Shown piece by piece: positions 9,467-18,497 of a stretch of DNA of 64,000 bases. The stretch is from contig NZ_KQ976354.1 in NCBI RefSeq assembly GCF_000346485.2, positions 989,031-1,053,030 on the forward strand. Direction: 5' to 3'. The first letter of the stretch is position 1, and each line of letters opens with the position of its first letter. This stretch comes from Scytonema hofmannii PCC 7110. GTDB taxonomy: Bacteria; Cyanobacteriota; Cyanobacteriia; Cyanobacteriales; Nostocaceae. The notes under the pieces were generated by a model. The model was given only the letters and a program-made list of their open reading frames with translations, had not been told where the DNA came from and made no database searches. A program made the position numbers and the translations under genes.

Positions 9467-9618
9467 ATATATAGCAGTCCTATTTGAGTTGTAAAGTTAT
9501 TAACCGCAAAGACGCAAAGAGCGCAAAGAAAAGAGAGAAGAGAGTATTTTACAAATGACTTAGTGAAAAGAAACCCGGTATCTGGGAGATACCGTGGTTT
9601 GGTGAGGCTCTGTGAATT
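9467..9618. repeat. Intergenic dispersed repeats
   Basis: This contains a copy of the CGCAAAGACGCAAAGAGC repeat (about 9502-9530) and a GGTATCT-family palindrome (9570-9600, arms GAAACCCGGTATCT). No gene is visible. Confidence 0.8.
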
Positions 9619-11274
9619 TCATCTCAAACTTCTTTTAATTTGCCAAAGCAGCCATTCGGGTATTAAGAATTTGAAAGGTGCAAGCTGACCAAGGGGACTA
9701 CTTGTATGACGAAAACCATGATTTTTGTACAGCTTCAACCAGTGATGTAAACGTTGTCTGATAGGCATGATTGTGAGATGAGATCGAATCAGTTGGTCAA
9801 AATCGAAATCACAACCATAAACGTGTGGTATAAAAACATCTGGTTCTTCAAGCAACATTCGATCTATTGCAGCTGATGGTGGAGTGTGTCTGGACACAGT
9901 CGCTGCAAGGTGATAAATTTTATCTAAAGAACTCAGCCAATATTCGCCTACGTGGGTTTGTAGAATTTTGTTTTTGGTTGCTTCTCCAAGGTTTAGCCGC
10001 AAATCTTCATCTTCTACTAACCGTGATAAAACTACCGTATATTCTTTAAGATCTCGCACGCGTATAAGATTACCCGTCAAACCGGGCATATCAGCACCTA
10101 GAATTTCACATATATCTGAGGAATAGGGGTATCGAGTTACCAACGGGACTCCGTAACTCCCTGCTTCTAGTAATGAAGTATTTGAGATAAAGGGGTATGA
10201 ATCAACGTAAATGTCAGCAGCTTGGTAAAAAACAGCTGTGTCTAACCGCTCTGGTAATGAGATGATTCTCCCCTGAGTTCTCTCAATCGCATCCAACCAA
10301 TCGTCTCTCTCTCCTGAACCAATGACAATCAGAACAGCTTGTTGATATTTTTGTAACAGGGGAACATGAGCATCAGCATAGCTTATGCCATCAATGGTTT
10401 GATACTTAGTTGCTCTAGCAATGGAAAGCAGCAAGACACCGTTCTCCGATAAACCTAGCTGTTGCTTTGCCTCTTGGCGAGAAAGTACCCTCTGAATAGG
10501 TTCCACAAGAGTCGGAAGCAGTGCGTTACGTTCTGGTTCAATTCCTCTGCGCTTTTGTGAAAGGCGCATCCCAGATTCACGGAGGTTTGCCAAAACATCG
10601 CAAATACTCCCTCCTAACCAAAAGTTATGGTCAGTGTGATTAAGAAAGATAATCGTTGGCAAATTTTCCCGATCCGCAAAGGCAATTATCGGAATAACAT
10701 CGTAATTATATATATGTAGTACTATTGTATCTGCTGCTGCTGCAATTTCCCGCAATTGTTTTGCCCAAGAGATTAAACTGCCAATCGTTTCATTGAGTAC
10801 GTATATCTTACCTCCACTCTTCGTTACCGCTTCACTGAGAAGTTTTGGTATGACTGCTCGTGGCTCCTCTGTGATGACAAGGGAATGATAACGTTCTGTA
10901 TCCTGTTGAATCCAACGGCGCAGCATCCTACCATGTCCACCGAAACCCACTACACTGGTAGCAATATGGAGTACGTTCTTTGGTGTTGGGGGTGTAGCCT
11001 TACCCTTGTTTGAATAACAGTCTTTTGGCAGGGCTTTTCTGCCAATCTCTATGAGCACCTGTTCAAGTTCGGGACTGGCAAAAAGACCGCAATGATTGAA
11101 ATTTGCACAAACAGCTGCCATTTTGGCATAGACAGCGGCTGCATCATAATTACCGCATCGGACAAAATCTCTCGCTTGTTCCAGCAAACTGCGGAACACC
11201 TGAAAATTTTTTTGAATGATGCGCTGACCTTCTTCTCGCCAAAGGTTGAGTCTATCGTTAGCGATCGTCTCCAT
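9619..11274 (-). CDS. Glycosyltransferase with helical N-terminal extension
   Basis: 551 residues. The first ~95 residues are predicted to be helical, rich in A, R, L and C (ARDFVRCGNYDAAAVYAKMA), like a TPR-type or docking segment. A GT-B domain then begins around NVLHIATSVVGFGGHGRMLR. The donor half has LLSIARATKYQ and, near residue 365, NTSLLEAGSYGVPLVTRYP, the equivalent of the EX7E region with a single glutamate. The final ~90 residues follow a linker and are unassigned. Full-length GT4 enzymes are usually 350-420 residues, so both ends carry extra sequence. The gene starts 30 nt after the aminotransferase stop. Confidence 0.75.
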   Translation of the reverse strand: METIANDRLNLWREEGQRIIQKNFQVFRSLLEQARDFVRCGNYDAAAVYAKMAAVCANFNHCGLFASPELEQVLIEIGRKALPKDCYSNKGKATPPTPKNVLHIATSVVGFGGHGRMLRRWIQQDTERYHSLVITEEPRAVIPKLLSEAVTKSGGKIYVLNETIGSLISWAKQLREIAAAADTIVLHIYNYDVIPIIAFADRENLPTIIFLNHTDHNFWLGGSICDVLANLRESGMRLSQKRRGIEPERNALLPTLVEPIQRVLSRQEAKQQLGLSENGVLLLSIARATKYQTIDGISYADAHVPLLQKYQQAVLIVIGSGERDDWLDAIERTQGRIISLPERLDTAVFYQAADIYVDSYPFISNTSLLEAGSYGVPLVTRYPYSSDICEILGADMPGLTGNLIRVRDLKEYTVVLSRLVEDEDLRLNLGEATKNKILQTHVGEYWLSSLDKIYHLAATVSRHTPPSAAIDRMLLEEPDVFIPHVYGCDFDFDQLIRSHLTIMPIRQRLHHWLKLYKNHGFRHTSSPLGQLAPFKFLIPEWLLWQIKRSLR

Positions 11275-11303
11275 ATTATTCTCTTGCTAACTTTTGCAAT
11301 CTT

Positions 11304-12506
11304 TTAGACTTTACAAATCGTTGTCAAAGTCCCGACGACACAATCTTGTTCTTGTTCAGTCATTTGATGGAACAATGGCAAAATTATGGAACGCTCCTGA
11401 GCCTGTTCGCTTTCAGTTAAGCGCTGACACTTTCCCTTTTGGCAATCACAGGTATTAGCATCTATTCCACAAGACCAAGCTTCACTTTGATATGCACTTT
11501 CGCGGTGAGCGCACATAATTCCACGCCGTGTCGAAATACCTGCATCTAACATCGCCTGCATGACTTGCACTTGGTCACACTTCTCTGGTAAACGTACACA
11601 ATAGCTTTGCCAGTTGCTTCTTGTCCACGCTGGCTCAGTCGGTAATTTCAATCCTGGCACATCTGCTAACAGTTCCTGATATCGCTGTGCCAAATAACGG
11701 CGGCGTTCTACAATTTCTGGTAGGCGTTTGAGTTGTTCCCGCCCGACTGCTGCTTGGATATCAGTCATGCGATAGTTGAAACCCAACATGGGGTAAGACT
11801 CAAAAATAACTTGCTTGGCACCGTGACGCACTGTATCAGGAACGCTCATCCCATGTTGTCGCCAAAGGCGAAACAGCTTATCCCATTCAGGATTGTTTGT
11901 CGTTATCATCCCACCATCGCCAGTGGAAATCACTTTGCGGGGATGGAAGGAGAAACAGGCAATATCCCCATGGGGTTTGCCAATTTTTTCCCATTGCCCA
12001 TCCCAAAGAATTTCACTGCCGATCGCACAAGCTGCATCTTCTATGACTGGTAACTCATAGCGACGGGCAACATCTAAGATGGCTTTGAGGTTACAAGGCA
12101 TTCCCATCTGATGAACAATGAGAATAGCACGAGTGCGATCGCTAATCGCCGACTCAATTAATAACGGATTAATATTGTATGACTGCGGTTCAATATCCAC
12201 AAACACGGGAATTGCGCCACAGTAACGAATACTATTAGCCGTAGCAATATAGGAGTGGCTGACGGTAATCACCTCGTCCCCAGGCTGCACACCGACAGCT
12301 AACAATGCCAGATGCAGTGCTGTGGTGCAATTAGAAACAGCACAAGCATACTTTGACCCCACATATGCTGCAAACTCCTGCTCAAAAGCCGCAACTTCGG
12401 GTCCTTGGGTAACCCAACCAGACAGAATAGGACGTTTAGCCGCCTCAACTTCTGCTTCACCCATCCATGGTTTAGCAATGGGAATACTTTGCATTTTCTC
12501 AGACAT
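11304..12506 (-). CDS. DegT/DnrJ/EryC1-type PLP-dependent sugar aminotransferase
   Basis: 400 residues from the ATG at 12506, which overlaps the stop of the upstream epimerase by 8 nt. A longer open frame to 12626 only reads back into that gene. The family signature is clear: [18 protein letters not shown], the cofactor aspartate region VIEDAACAIGSE, and the Schiff-base lysine in CFSFHPRKVISTGDGGM. The enzyme would transaminate a nucleotide-linked keto sugar, glutamate usually being donor. Near the C-terminus there is an unusual cysteine-rich stretch (CGIDANTCDCQKGKC) that could bind metal or form disulfides. It is one of two aminotransferases in the operon. Confidence 0.88.
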   Translation of the reverse strand: MSEKMQSIPIAKPWMGEAEVEAAKRPILSGWVTQGPEVAAFEQEFAAYVGSKYACAVSNCTTALHLALLAVGVQPGDEVITVSHSYIATANSIRYCGAIPVFVDIEPQSYNINPLLIESAISDRTRAILIVHQMGMPCNLKAILDVARRYELPVIEDAACAIGSEILWDGQWEKIGKPHGDIACFSFHPRKVISTGDGGMITTNNPEWDKLFRLWRQHGMSVPDTVRHGAKQVIFESYPMLGFNYRMTDIQAAVGREQLKRLPEIVERRRYLAQRYQELLADVPGLKLPTEPAWTRSNWQSYCVRLPEKCDQVQVMQAMLDAGISTRRGIMCAHRESAYQSEAWSCGIDANTCDCQKGKCQRLTESEQAQERSIILPLFHQMTEQEQDCVVGTLTTICKV

Positions 12507-13473
12507 TGCTTGTTTCCTTTGCCAATTTTTGTTCCCGCCACCAATTGACCAAACGAGCCAATCCTTCTTCCAAGGAAACTTGTGCCTCAAAACCAAGTAA
12601 TTTCTTAGCTTTGCTTGCGTCTGCAAGTCGGCGCTGCACGGCGTTCACTTTACGTTCTGGACCGTATTCTGGTTTTAAATCTGACCCCATCACTTTTGCT
12701 AGAGTACAAGCTAAGTCATTAAGACTGGTTTCAACGCCACTTGCAACGTTAAACACTTCGTCAGTCACATCCGCTTTAGCAGCCAAAATGTTAGCTCTGG
12801 CAATATCTTCAATATAAACAAAATCCATGGTCTGCTTACCATCACCAAAAATCAAGGGTGGCTGACCTGCGGCGATGCGATCCATCCAGCGAATCAACAC
12901 CTCAGTATATACACCGTAAATATCCATGCGCGGACCGTAAACGTTGAAATAGCGCAACGCTACATAGTCTAAGCCATACATATCATAGAAACTGCGTAAC
13001 AAACCCTCGTTAAAAGTCTTAGCCGCACCGTAGAGGGTGCGGTTATTATAAGGGTGATGGGATTCTGTCGTAGGAAACTCTTCTGCCATACCGTAAATGG
13101 AAGCGGATGAAGCCGCGACTACTTTTTTCACCCCGGCATTGACTGCTGCTTCCAATACATTAAAAGTCCCATCTGCCAGTACTTCCAAAGCCAGACGCGG
13201 TTCTTCAGCACATTGAGTGATACGGATAGCTGCTTGATGAAAGACGACATCTACACGTTGCATGACATCAGCTAACAGTTCGCGATCGCGAATGTCACCT
13301 TCAACAAGAACCAAATGCCCGTTTTCTCTTGCCCAAGCTAAGTTCTCACGCCGCCCACGTGTGAAGTTATCTAGGATAATAATCTCAGAAGTTCCTTCTT
13401 TAACTAGCAGATCGGCAATGTGTGAGCCAACCAAACCGGCTCCACCTGTAATCAAGACTCGTTTATTTGACAT
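12499..13473 (-). CDS. NAD-dependent nucleotide-sugar epimerase/dehydratase (extended SDR)
   Basis: 324 residues, normal for extended SDR sugar enzymes. It has the N-terminal Rossmann motif ITGGAGLVGSHIAD, the serine of the active site in ASSASIYG near residue 125, and the YGAAK segment (Y-x3-K) near residue 149. RYFNVYGPR and the substrate-loop sequence FVYIEDIA follow, as in UDP-glucose 4-epimerase-like enzymes. It would epimerise or dehydrate a UDP- or dTDP-sugar in the cytoplasm. It overlaps the formyltransferase by 11 nt and the aminotransferase by 8 nt, so translation is probably coupled. Confidence 0.88.
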   Translation of the reverse strand: MSNKRVLITGGAGLVGSHIADLLVKEGTSEIIILDNFTRGRRENLAWARENGHLVLVEGDIRDRELLADVMQRVDVVFHQAAIRITQCAEEPRLALEVLADGTFNVLEAAVNAGVKKVVAASSASIYGMAEEFPTTESHHPYNNRTLYGAAKTFNEGLLRSFYDMYGLDYVALRYFNVYGPRMDIYGVYTEVLIRWMDRIAAGQPPLIFGDGKQTMDFVYIEDIARANILAAKADVTDEVFNVASGVETSLNDLACTLAKVMGSDLKPEYGPERKVNAVQRRLADASKAKKLLGFEAQVSLEEGLARLVNWWREQKLAKETSNV

Positions 13474-14443
13474 TTTCTTTTAACCTGATTATTTCCTGTT
13501 CCAGAGTTTGAATGCGTTCTAGTAAGTCAGATGCCTTTAGACCTAAAGTACTTTTAACAGACTTAATGATGTTTGCTGCTGCTGTCTTTTCTTCGCCTTC
13601 AAATTGAACTTCATAAATTCTTAGTACTCCATCCCCTGTCAGCACATCAACATAACCTTCTGTTTTCGATCTGTCGATTATTCTGCCTGGGATGCGTCCT
13701 ATATAGGAAGGAGGATCGTTAACTATCTTGGCTTGCCATATCAGCAATTTTCGCCCAAGTAAGTGTGTATAAGCGCCAGGGAAGGGAAAGACTAATGCCC
13801 GAATCAGACAGTCTATGCTTCTGGTTGATGCAGACCAATTAATTTCACCATCTTCAGGAAGGCGAGTACAACCATAGGTAGCTTCGGCGTTATTTTGTAC
13901 AGTTCCTTGATAACCATGTAATAATTTAATAACCGTTTCTCCTAAATGCTGTCGCTGAATCTCATTTAACTGGCGATATAGATCGGCTACAGTATCCTCA
14001 TAACGAATGGGAATAAGTTTCTGAAAGAGAATATTTCCCCCATCTAGTTCAGCGCTGAGCTTATGAATTGCGATCGCTGCACAAGATTCATCATTAACGA
14101 TCGCCCAATTCACATTGGCACGACCCCGATAATGAGGTAAGGGGGAATAATGAACATTGACAAAAGTAGACAGTTCAATGAGACCCGGTGGCAGAATGTA
14201 ATTGTATGATGAAACCACCACACAATCTGGCTGAAATTTTAATACTAGCGATTTAATCTGCTCCTTGGAAGTCTCTGAAAATATTGGGATACCTGCTTTG
14301 TGAGCAAAATTAACAACAGGATCGTCTGTATTGGAATCGGGGTTTACATTTCTGACTACTGCTTGAACGTGGCATTTAGAAGCTAAAGATTCTAAAGCAC
14401 TTAAGGTGGTAATACCCATTCCAATTAAAAGGACATTAGCCAT
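13463..14443 (-). CDS. Methionyl-tRNA formyltransferase-like sugar N-formyltransferase
   Basis: 326 residues from the ATG at 14443; a TTG upstream at 14473 only reads into the previous gene. The formyltransferase core shows NVHYSPLPHYRGRANVNWAI, containing the Asn and His of the N10-formyl-THF active site, and the Asp in LSAELDGGNILFQ. A C-terminal domain and a short terminal coiled coil (LERIQTLEQEIIRLKE) follow. True tRNA formyltransferases sit in other contexts. Between aminotransferase and epimerase genes, N-formylation of a 3- or 4-amino sugar (as done by WbtJ, VioF or FdtF) is the likelier reaction. This is inference from context; the product sugar is unknown. Confidence 0.8.
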   Translation of the reverse strand: MANVLLIGMGITTLSALESLASKCHVQAVVRNVNPDSNTDDPVVNFAHKAGIPIFSETSKEQIKSLVLKFQPDCVVVSSYNYILPPGLIELSTFVNVHYSPLPHYRGRANVNWAIVNDESCAAIAIHKLSAELDGGNILFQKLIPIRYEDTVADLYRQLNEIQRQHLGETVIKLLHGYQGTVQNNAEATYGCTRLPEDGEINWSASTRSIDCLIRALVFPFPGAYTHLLGRKLLIWQAKIVNDPPSYIGRIPGRIIDRSKTEGYVDVLTGDGVLRIYEVQFEGEEKTAAANIIKSVKSTLGLKASDLLERIQTLEQEIIRLKENVK

Positions 14444-14456
14444 TTCCAACTTACCC

Positions 14457-15458
14457 TTACAACAGTTGAACAAATTTCATTTCTGCGTCGCTGGAAGATT
14501 TCCGCCAAATCACTTCTGCGGCTTTCAGTCCTCCTGCTTGCAGACGGATAATTGGTTCTGGTCCCACTGCTGATGGCAAGATACCCATATGTCCTGGCTT
14601 TGGCTCAACTTCTGGGCATACAGGTATGTTATGGGATAAAAAGGCAGATCGATCTATGTCTCCCCAGTACTGAGCCACCAACGCTCCAGGCCAATATTTG
14701 GCGATCGCAGTTGCATCTGTTGCAGATAGTAGCGGTTCAAAGCGCAGTTGCAAAGCCACTAAGATAGCATCGTATGTTTTATCGGTTGGAGCAGCTGCCA
14801 AACTATCAACGGTATCTACACAAGCACCAGCATTGACTAAACCACGTTCAATAAAGGAACGAAAAGGGTTATCGCACAACAGCAAAATATGACTTGTGTA
14901 AACTGCGATCCCAGCGTCTAATAAGAGCTTCACTGCCATGATTCCCAAAAAGGAAAATACGTCTACAGATGGATGTTGCTCATTCACTCCAACCACATTG
15001 ATACTTCGCTGGCGACAAGCTATCAAATCCACGTCTTCTGGTCTAAACTCCCATGCTTCATACATTAAGCCAATAACTGCATTTGGCTTCATCCAGGCAA
15101 TCATTTCTGCATTAATAGGACGCACGTGTCCGCTATTGGTAATGATGTCGGCTTGGGCTACGACATCTTTGGATTTATTTGTGAGAAATTCGATCTGCTT
15201 GCTGACCCCTGCAATTTCAGCTATATGCTGTATATTTGCTTTTACCTCTTTTACAGTACCGTAACGGCTGTTCCGAGCGATCGCGAATACCTTATCTGCC
15301 CCTGCCATTGCTGCCAATACAGGTGTGACTGCATATGCTCCCGTTGCTGCTTCGGTTAGGACTGTCAGATCTTGAAGTTGCAAATCGCAACGCTGAATTG
15401 CCTGCTGCATTAAGGTAACAAGGCGGTGGGGATTTAAACCAGGACGCGTGTCGGACAT
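14457..15458 (-). CDS. Unrecognised Rossmann-type protein in amino-sugar operon
   Basis: 333 residues; I do not recognise the family. The N-terminal half looks like a nucleotide-binding Rossmann fold: TVLTEAATGAYAVTPVLAAM, then KVFAIARNSRYG, then DIITNSGHVRPI, resembling alanine dehydrogenase or SAH hydrolase NAD domains but without a classical GxGxxG. The C-terminal half (from about residue 185) starts ILLLCDNPFRSFIE and looks like a second alpha/beta domain. Its stop overlaps nothing downstream, but its ATG overlaps the aminotransferase stop by one base (TAATG), so it is part of the operon. A dehydrogenase or isomerase step in making the amino sugar is possible but unproven. Confidence 0.7.
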   Translation of the reverse strand: MSDTRPGLNPHRLVTLMQQAIQRCDLQLQDLTVLTEAATGAYAVTPVLAAMAGADKVFAIARNSRYGTVKEVKANIQHIAEIAGVSKQIEFLTNKSKDVVAQADIITNSGHVRPINAEMIAWMKPNAVIGLMYEAWEFRPEDVDLIACRQRSINVVGVNEQHPSVDVFSFLGIMAVKLLLDAGIAVYTSHILLLCDNPFRSFIERGLVNAGACVDTVDSLAAAPTDKTYDAILVALQLRFEPLLSATDATAIAKYWPGALVAQYWGDIDRSAFLSHNIPVCPEVEPKPGHMGILPSAVGPEPIIRLQAGGLKAAEVIWRKSSSDAEMKFVQLL

Positions 15459-16564
15459 TAAACTTTTACCCCTTGAGGAATTTTGATATTATCCGCAACA
15501 GTATAAATTTGTGCTGTTGTAAGTTCAGCGTACATTGGTAACGAAAGAACTTCTTTTGCGGCTTGTTCTGAATGAGGAAAATCTCCTGGCTTGTATTCTA
15601 AGTATGAGTAAGCTTTTTGTAAATGTACTGGAATGGGGTAGTGGATACCTGTTTGAATGCCTTGTTCCTGTAAACTCTGTTGTAGTGCATCTCGGTGCTG
15701 TGAGGCGATCGCATAAACATGATAAACGTGATGGCTGTAGGGCATAACAGTTGGAGTTGTGACACCTGTATCTGCCAATAATTGGTCGTACAGCGCTGCG
15801 TGAGTTCTCCGTGCTTCAGTCCACTTATCTAAATAGCGTAACTTCACCCGCAAAATAGCTCCCTGGATACCATCCATCCGATAGTTGTAACCCTTAAGAA
15901 CATGGTGATATCTGCGTTCTTGCCCCCAGTCACGCAGCATTCGCATAGTCCGGGCATATTCAGGATTGCTAGTAACAACCATGCCTCCCTCACCATAAGC
16001 ACCCAAGTTCTTACCAGGGTAAAAGCTGAAACATCCTATGTCCCCCAGACTACCAACTCGTTGCCCTTTATATTCTGCCCCATGAGCCTGAGCCGCATCT
16101 TCTATGACAATCAAATTATGACGTCGAGCAATCTCCAGAATTGGCTCCATATCTACTGGTTGACCGTACAAATGCACGGGCAAAATAGCTTTAGTGCGTT
16201 CGGTGATTGCTTTTTCGATTTGCGTAGTATCTATGGTGTAGGAAACAGGGTCAATATCTACGAAAACGGGTGTAGCACCAGTATAGTAAATTGCAGCAAC
16301 GGTAGCAACAAAGGTGAAAGATACGGTTATGACTTCGTCACCAGGACCAACACCAGCTGCTAGTAATGCTAGGTGTAATGCACTCGTACCTGTATTGACA
16401 GCAATCCCGTAATCAGCGCCACAGTAGCCTGAAAATTCCTTCTCTAAATTGGCTACTTCATCTCCTAAAATAAATTGAGTGCTTTCCAGTACCTTGAGAA
16501 CAGCAGAATTGATTTCATCTTTAATACTGGTATACTGAGATTTTAAATCCACAAATGGAATCAT
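15458..16564 (-). CDS. DegT/DnrJ/EryC1-type PLP-dependent sugar aminotransferase (WlbC/WbpE/FdtB-like)
   Basis: 368 residues, a standard family length. Features are [18 protein letters not shown], the cofactor-contacting [13 protein letters not shown], and the PLP lysine in [17 protein letters not shown]. The family transaminates 3-keto or 4-keto nucleotide sugars. It overlaps the Gfo/Idh oxidoreductase by 4 nt (ATGA); that pairing is the one seen in WlbA-WlbC and WbpB-WbpE, where the oxidoreductase makes the 3-keto sugar and this enzyme aminates it. That makes a 3-amino sugar the best guess. Confidence 0.88.
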   Translation of the reverse strand: MIPFVDLKSQYTSIKDEINSAVLKVLESTQFILGDEVANLEKEFSGYCGADYGIAVNTGTSALHLALLAAGVGPGDEVITVSFTFVATVAAIYYTGATPVFVDIDPVSYTIDTTQIEKAITERTKAILPVHLYGQPVDMEPILEIARRHNLIVIEDAAQAHGAEYKGQRVGSLGDIGCFSFYPGKNLGAYGEGGMVVTSNPEYARTMRMLRDWGQERRYHHVLKGYNYRMDGIQGAILRVKLRYLDKWTEARRTHAALYDQLLADTGVTTPTVMPYSHHVYHVYAIASQHRDALQQSLQEQGIQTGIHYPIPVHLQKAYSYLEYKPGDFPHSEQAAKEVLSLPMYAELTTAQIYTVADNIKIPQGVKV

Positions 16565-17601
16565 GCTGCTACCCTCGCTAAATCAAGTTCAACCAATCGA
16601 CCTTGTCTCTTCATAGACTCTGAAGCAGCTTCAAGAATCCTGACGATTTGCAGTCCTACTTCTCCGTCTGTGATGGGACGTTCTCCTTTACGAATACAAT
16701 CAAGGAAGTGTAACGCTTCTACTCGAATTGCTTCCGTCATCTCTAAATGTGGTGCCCACATATCCCCAGCGCGATAACCAATCAGCATCTGGTACACGCT
16801 CTCAGAATTGCCATTGACTGTCGTAATTCCTTTGTCGTAAATCTTGACTTTTTCACTAGGTTCTAAGTCATCGTAAACAATCATTTTTTGCGTACCGCCA
16901 ATCAGCGTGCGCCGTACTTTCACTGGTGCTAACCAGTTGACATGGATATGAGCAATTAAATTACCTTCAAAGAATAATGTCAAGTAGGCAATGTTTTCTG
17001 GTTCTCCAGAAACATGACTCATACCTGTAGCAGAAACAGCATATGGTTGAGATGACAGTACATAGTTCATGATTGCAAGGTCGTGTACTGCCAAGTCCCA
17101 AATGACATTGACATCGTGCTGAAATAGCCCTAAATTGACTCGCACAGAATCGTAATAATAAATATCGCCTAAGACTTTGTTGGCAATTAGATCTCGCATT
17201 TTGCGTACAGCACCCGTGTAAACAAAGGTGTGATCCACCATCAACACTAAGTTACGGCGTTCTGCTTCCTCAATCAGCCTCATTGCTTGATCGGAGGTGG
17301 CTGTCATTGGTTTTTCTACAAGTACGTGCTTACCTGCTTGTAACGCTGCTAAGGCTAAGTCAAAATGTGTACTGACTGGAGTCGCGATCGCAACAGCATC
17401 AATCTTTGGGTCAGAAAACATATCTCGACAATCCGTCGTCACCTGAATAGACGGATAACGAGATTGTACTTTTGCCAGCAATTCTGGTTTAAAATCGCTG
17501 ACCATTGTCACTTGAGAGCCGGGGATTTCTACAAAATTTCTGACTAAATTTGGACCCCAATAACCATAGCCAATGACACCAATATTAATGTTGTTTTCCA
17601 T
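16561..17601 (-). CDS. Gfo/Idh/MocA-family NAD-dependent oxidoreductase (WlbA/WbpB-like)
   Basis: 346 residues. The N-terminal dinucleotide fold opens [17 protein letters not shown], and the family motif is HVLVEKPMT near residue 93, with the catalytic lysine of EKP. The substrate domain has [12 protein letters not shown]. These enzymes oxidise or reduce sugar hydroxyl groups, and the WlbA/WbpB branch oxidises C3 of UDP-GlcNAcA-type substrates. First gene of a translationally coupled operon that continues through the aminotransferase to 11304. The 119-nt upstream gap contains a repeat of ACGCAGATG units and no obvious promoter. Confidence 0.88.
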   Translation of the reverse strand: MENNINIGVIGYGYWGPNLVRNFVEIPGSQVTMVSDFKPELLAKVQSRYPSIQVTTDCRDMFSDPKIDAVAIATPVSTHFDLALAALQAGKHVLVEKPMTATSDQAMRLIEEAERRNLVLMVDHTFVYTGAVRKMRDLIANKVLGDIYYYDSVRVNLGLFQHDVNVIWDLAVHDLAIMNYVLSSQPYAVSATGMSHVSGEPENIAYLTLFFEGNLIAHIHVNWLAPVKVRRTLIGGTQKMIVYDDLEPSEKVKIYDKGITTVNGNSESVYQMLIGYRAGDMWAPHLEMTEAIRVEALHFLDCIRKGERPITDGEVGLQIVRILEAASESMKRQGRLVELDLARVAA

Positions 17602-17720
17602 TGTTTCTTGCTCACTGTTTTATAAAGGATTGGACTTCTGACCAAAGCTAAGAAAATGAATAATTAACCGCAGATGCACGCAGATGTACGCAGATGAAAT
17701 CTACTGATGGCAGAAGTTTA

Positions 17721-18317
17721 TTAATTTCTTTTGAGGAGTTGGTTTTTCATATTTTTCAAGCTCATAGTAAAAGAAATTCCAAAAACTCCGATAATTAGAT
17801 TATTTTCTGGAATCTGTTGGGGCTGTTTGGCAGTAAATAAAGCATAATTGGCTTTTTCATGACTTAGGGTAAAAATGTCTTGGCTTTCTCCTCTAAAGTT
17901 AGACCATCTCGTTATATAGTCATCTATTTTGTTGACTATAAATAGTGACTGATTACTAGCAATTATTCCTCTATAAGGAACTAAAACAGAGGAGCTATTA
18001 TTGAGTTTTGATGGAATAGCTGGCTGACTATTCAGTAATAATGCTATATCGTCAACAACTTTTCTAGCTGCTGGTTGGTTGTTCCAAAAAGTAGGTGTAT
18101 TGAAACCAGGGTTACTAGGGAAGCCAAACAAGTTGAGAAAAGTATCAGATTTGAAGGTTATATCATAAGTCACACCATCAACTACAAAGTCTTCAATTTT
18201 ACTGACACTCCCCGTGCCATTGTATATGATTTGAGTGGCTTCAGCAGGATTTACAGTGGTTGTGATGGCAAAGCTACTAAGGATAGACACCACACTCCAA
18301 GTTAGTTTTGATTTCAT
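17721..18317 (-). CDS. Exported protein with degenerate PEP-CTERM-like tail
   Basis: 198 residues. The N-terminus MKSKLTWSVVSILSSFAITT followed by NPAEATQ is a signal peptide with likely cleavage after AEA. The C-terminus reads IPENNLIIGVFGISFTMSL and then a basic cluster (KNMKNQLLKRN), which is the architecture of PEP-CTERM sorting signals (motif, membrane segment, basic end), but the motif is PEN rather than PEP. The middle has no recognised domain. PEP-CTERM proteins are usually exported and are often encoded with exopolysaccharide genes, which fits this location. The function is unknown. Confidence 0.65.
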   Translation of the reverse strand: MKSKLTWSVVSILSSFAITTTVNPAEATQIIYNGTGSVSKIEDFVVDGVTYDITFKSDTFLNLFGFPSNPGFNTPTFWNNQPAARKVVDDIALLLNSQPAIPSKLNNSSSVLVPYRGIIASNQSLFIVNKIDDYITRWSNFRGESQDIFTLSHEKANYALFTAKQPQQIPENNLIIGVFGISFTMSLKNMKNQLLKRN

Positions 18318-18497
18318 GAACTCTAGCTTAGTTTCTTAATTGTTTAATCAAGGTGATGATTGAAAAACAAGTATTCTCTTCGCGCTCTTTGCGTCTTTGT
18401 GGTTAAAAAATGTTTTTGAACCGCAAAGACGCGAAGGACACGAAGGAAAATGACAGAGCTAGGTGAGCAAAGCCCTACCTACAGTACTTAAAATTTT
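18318..18497. repeat. Two inverted copies of the GCAAAGACGC dispersed repeat
   Basis: One copy reads GCTCTTTGCGTCTTTGTGG at about 18380-18404 and a second, in reverse orientation, ACCGCAAAGACGCGAAGG at about 18420-18440. Together they can form a hairpin between the acetyltransferase and exported-protein genes. No gene is visible. Confidence 0.75.

Noticed and set aside
13463-14443. True methionyl-tRNA formyltransferase (fmt)
   Set aside because: The neighbours are amino-sugar genes with overlapping ends, with no def or translation gene nearby; a sugar formyltransferase is more likely.
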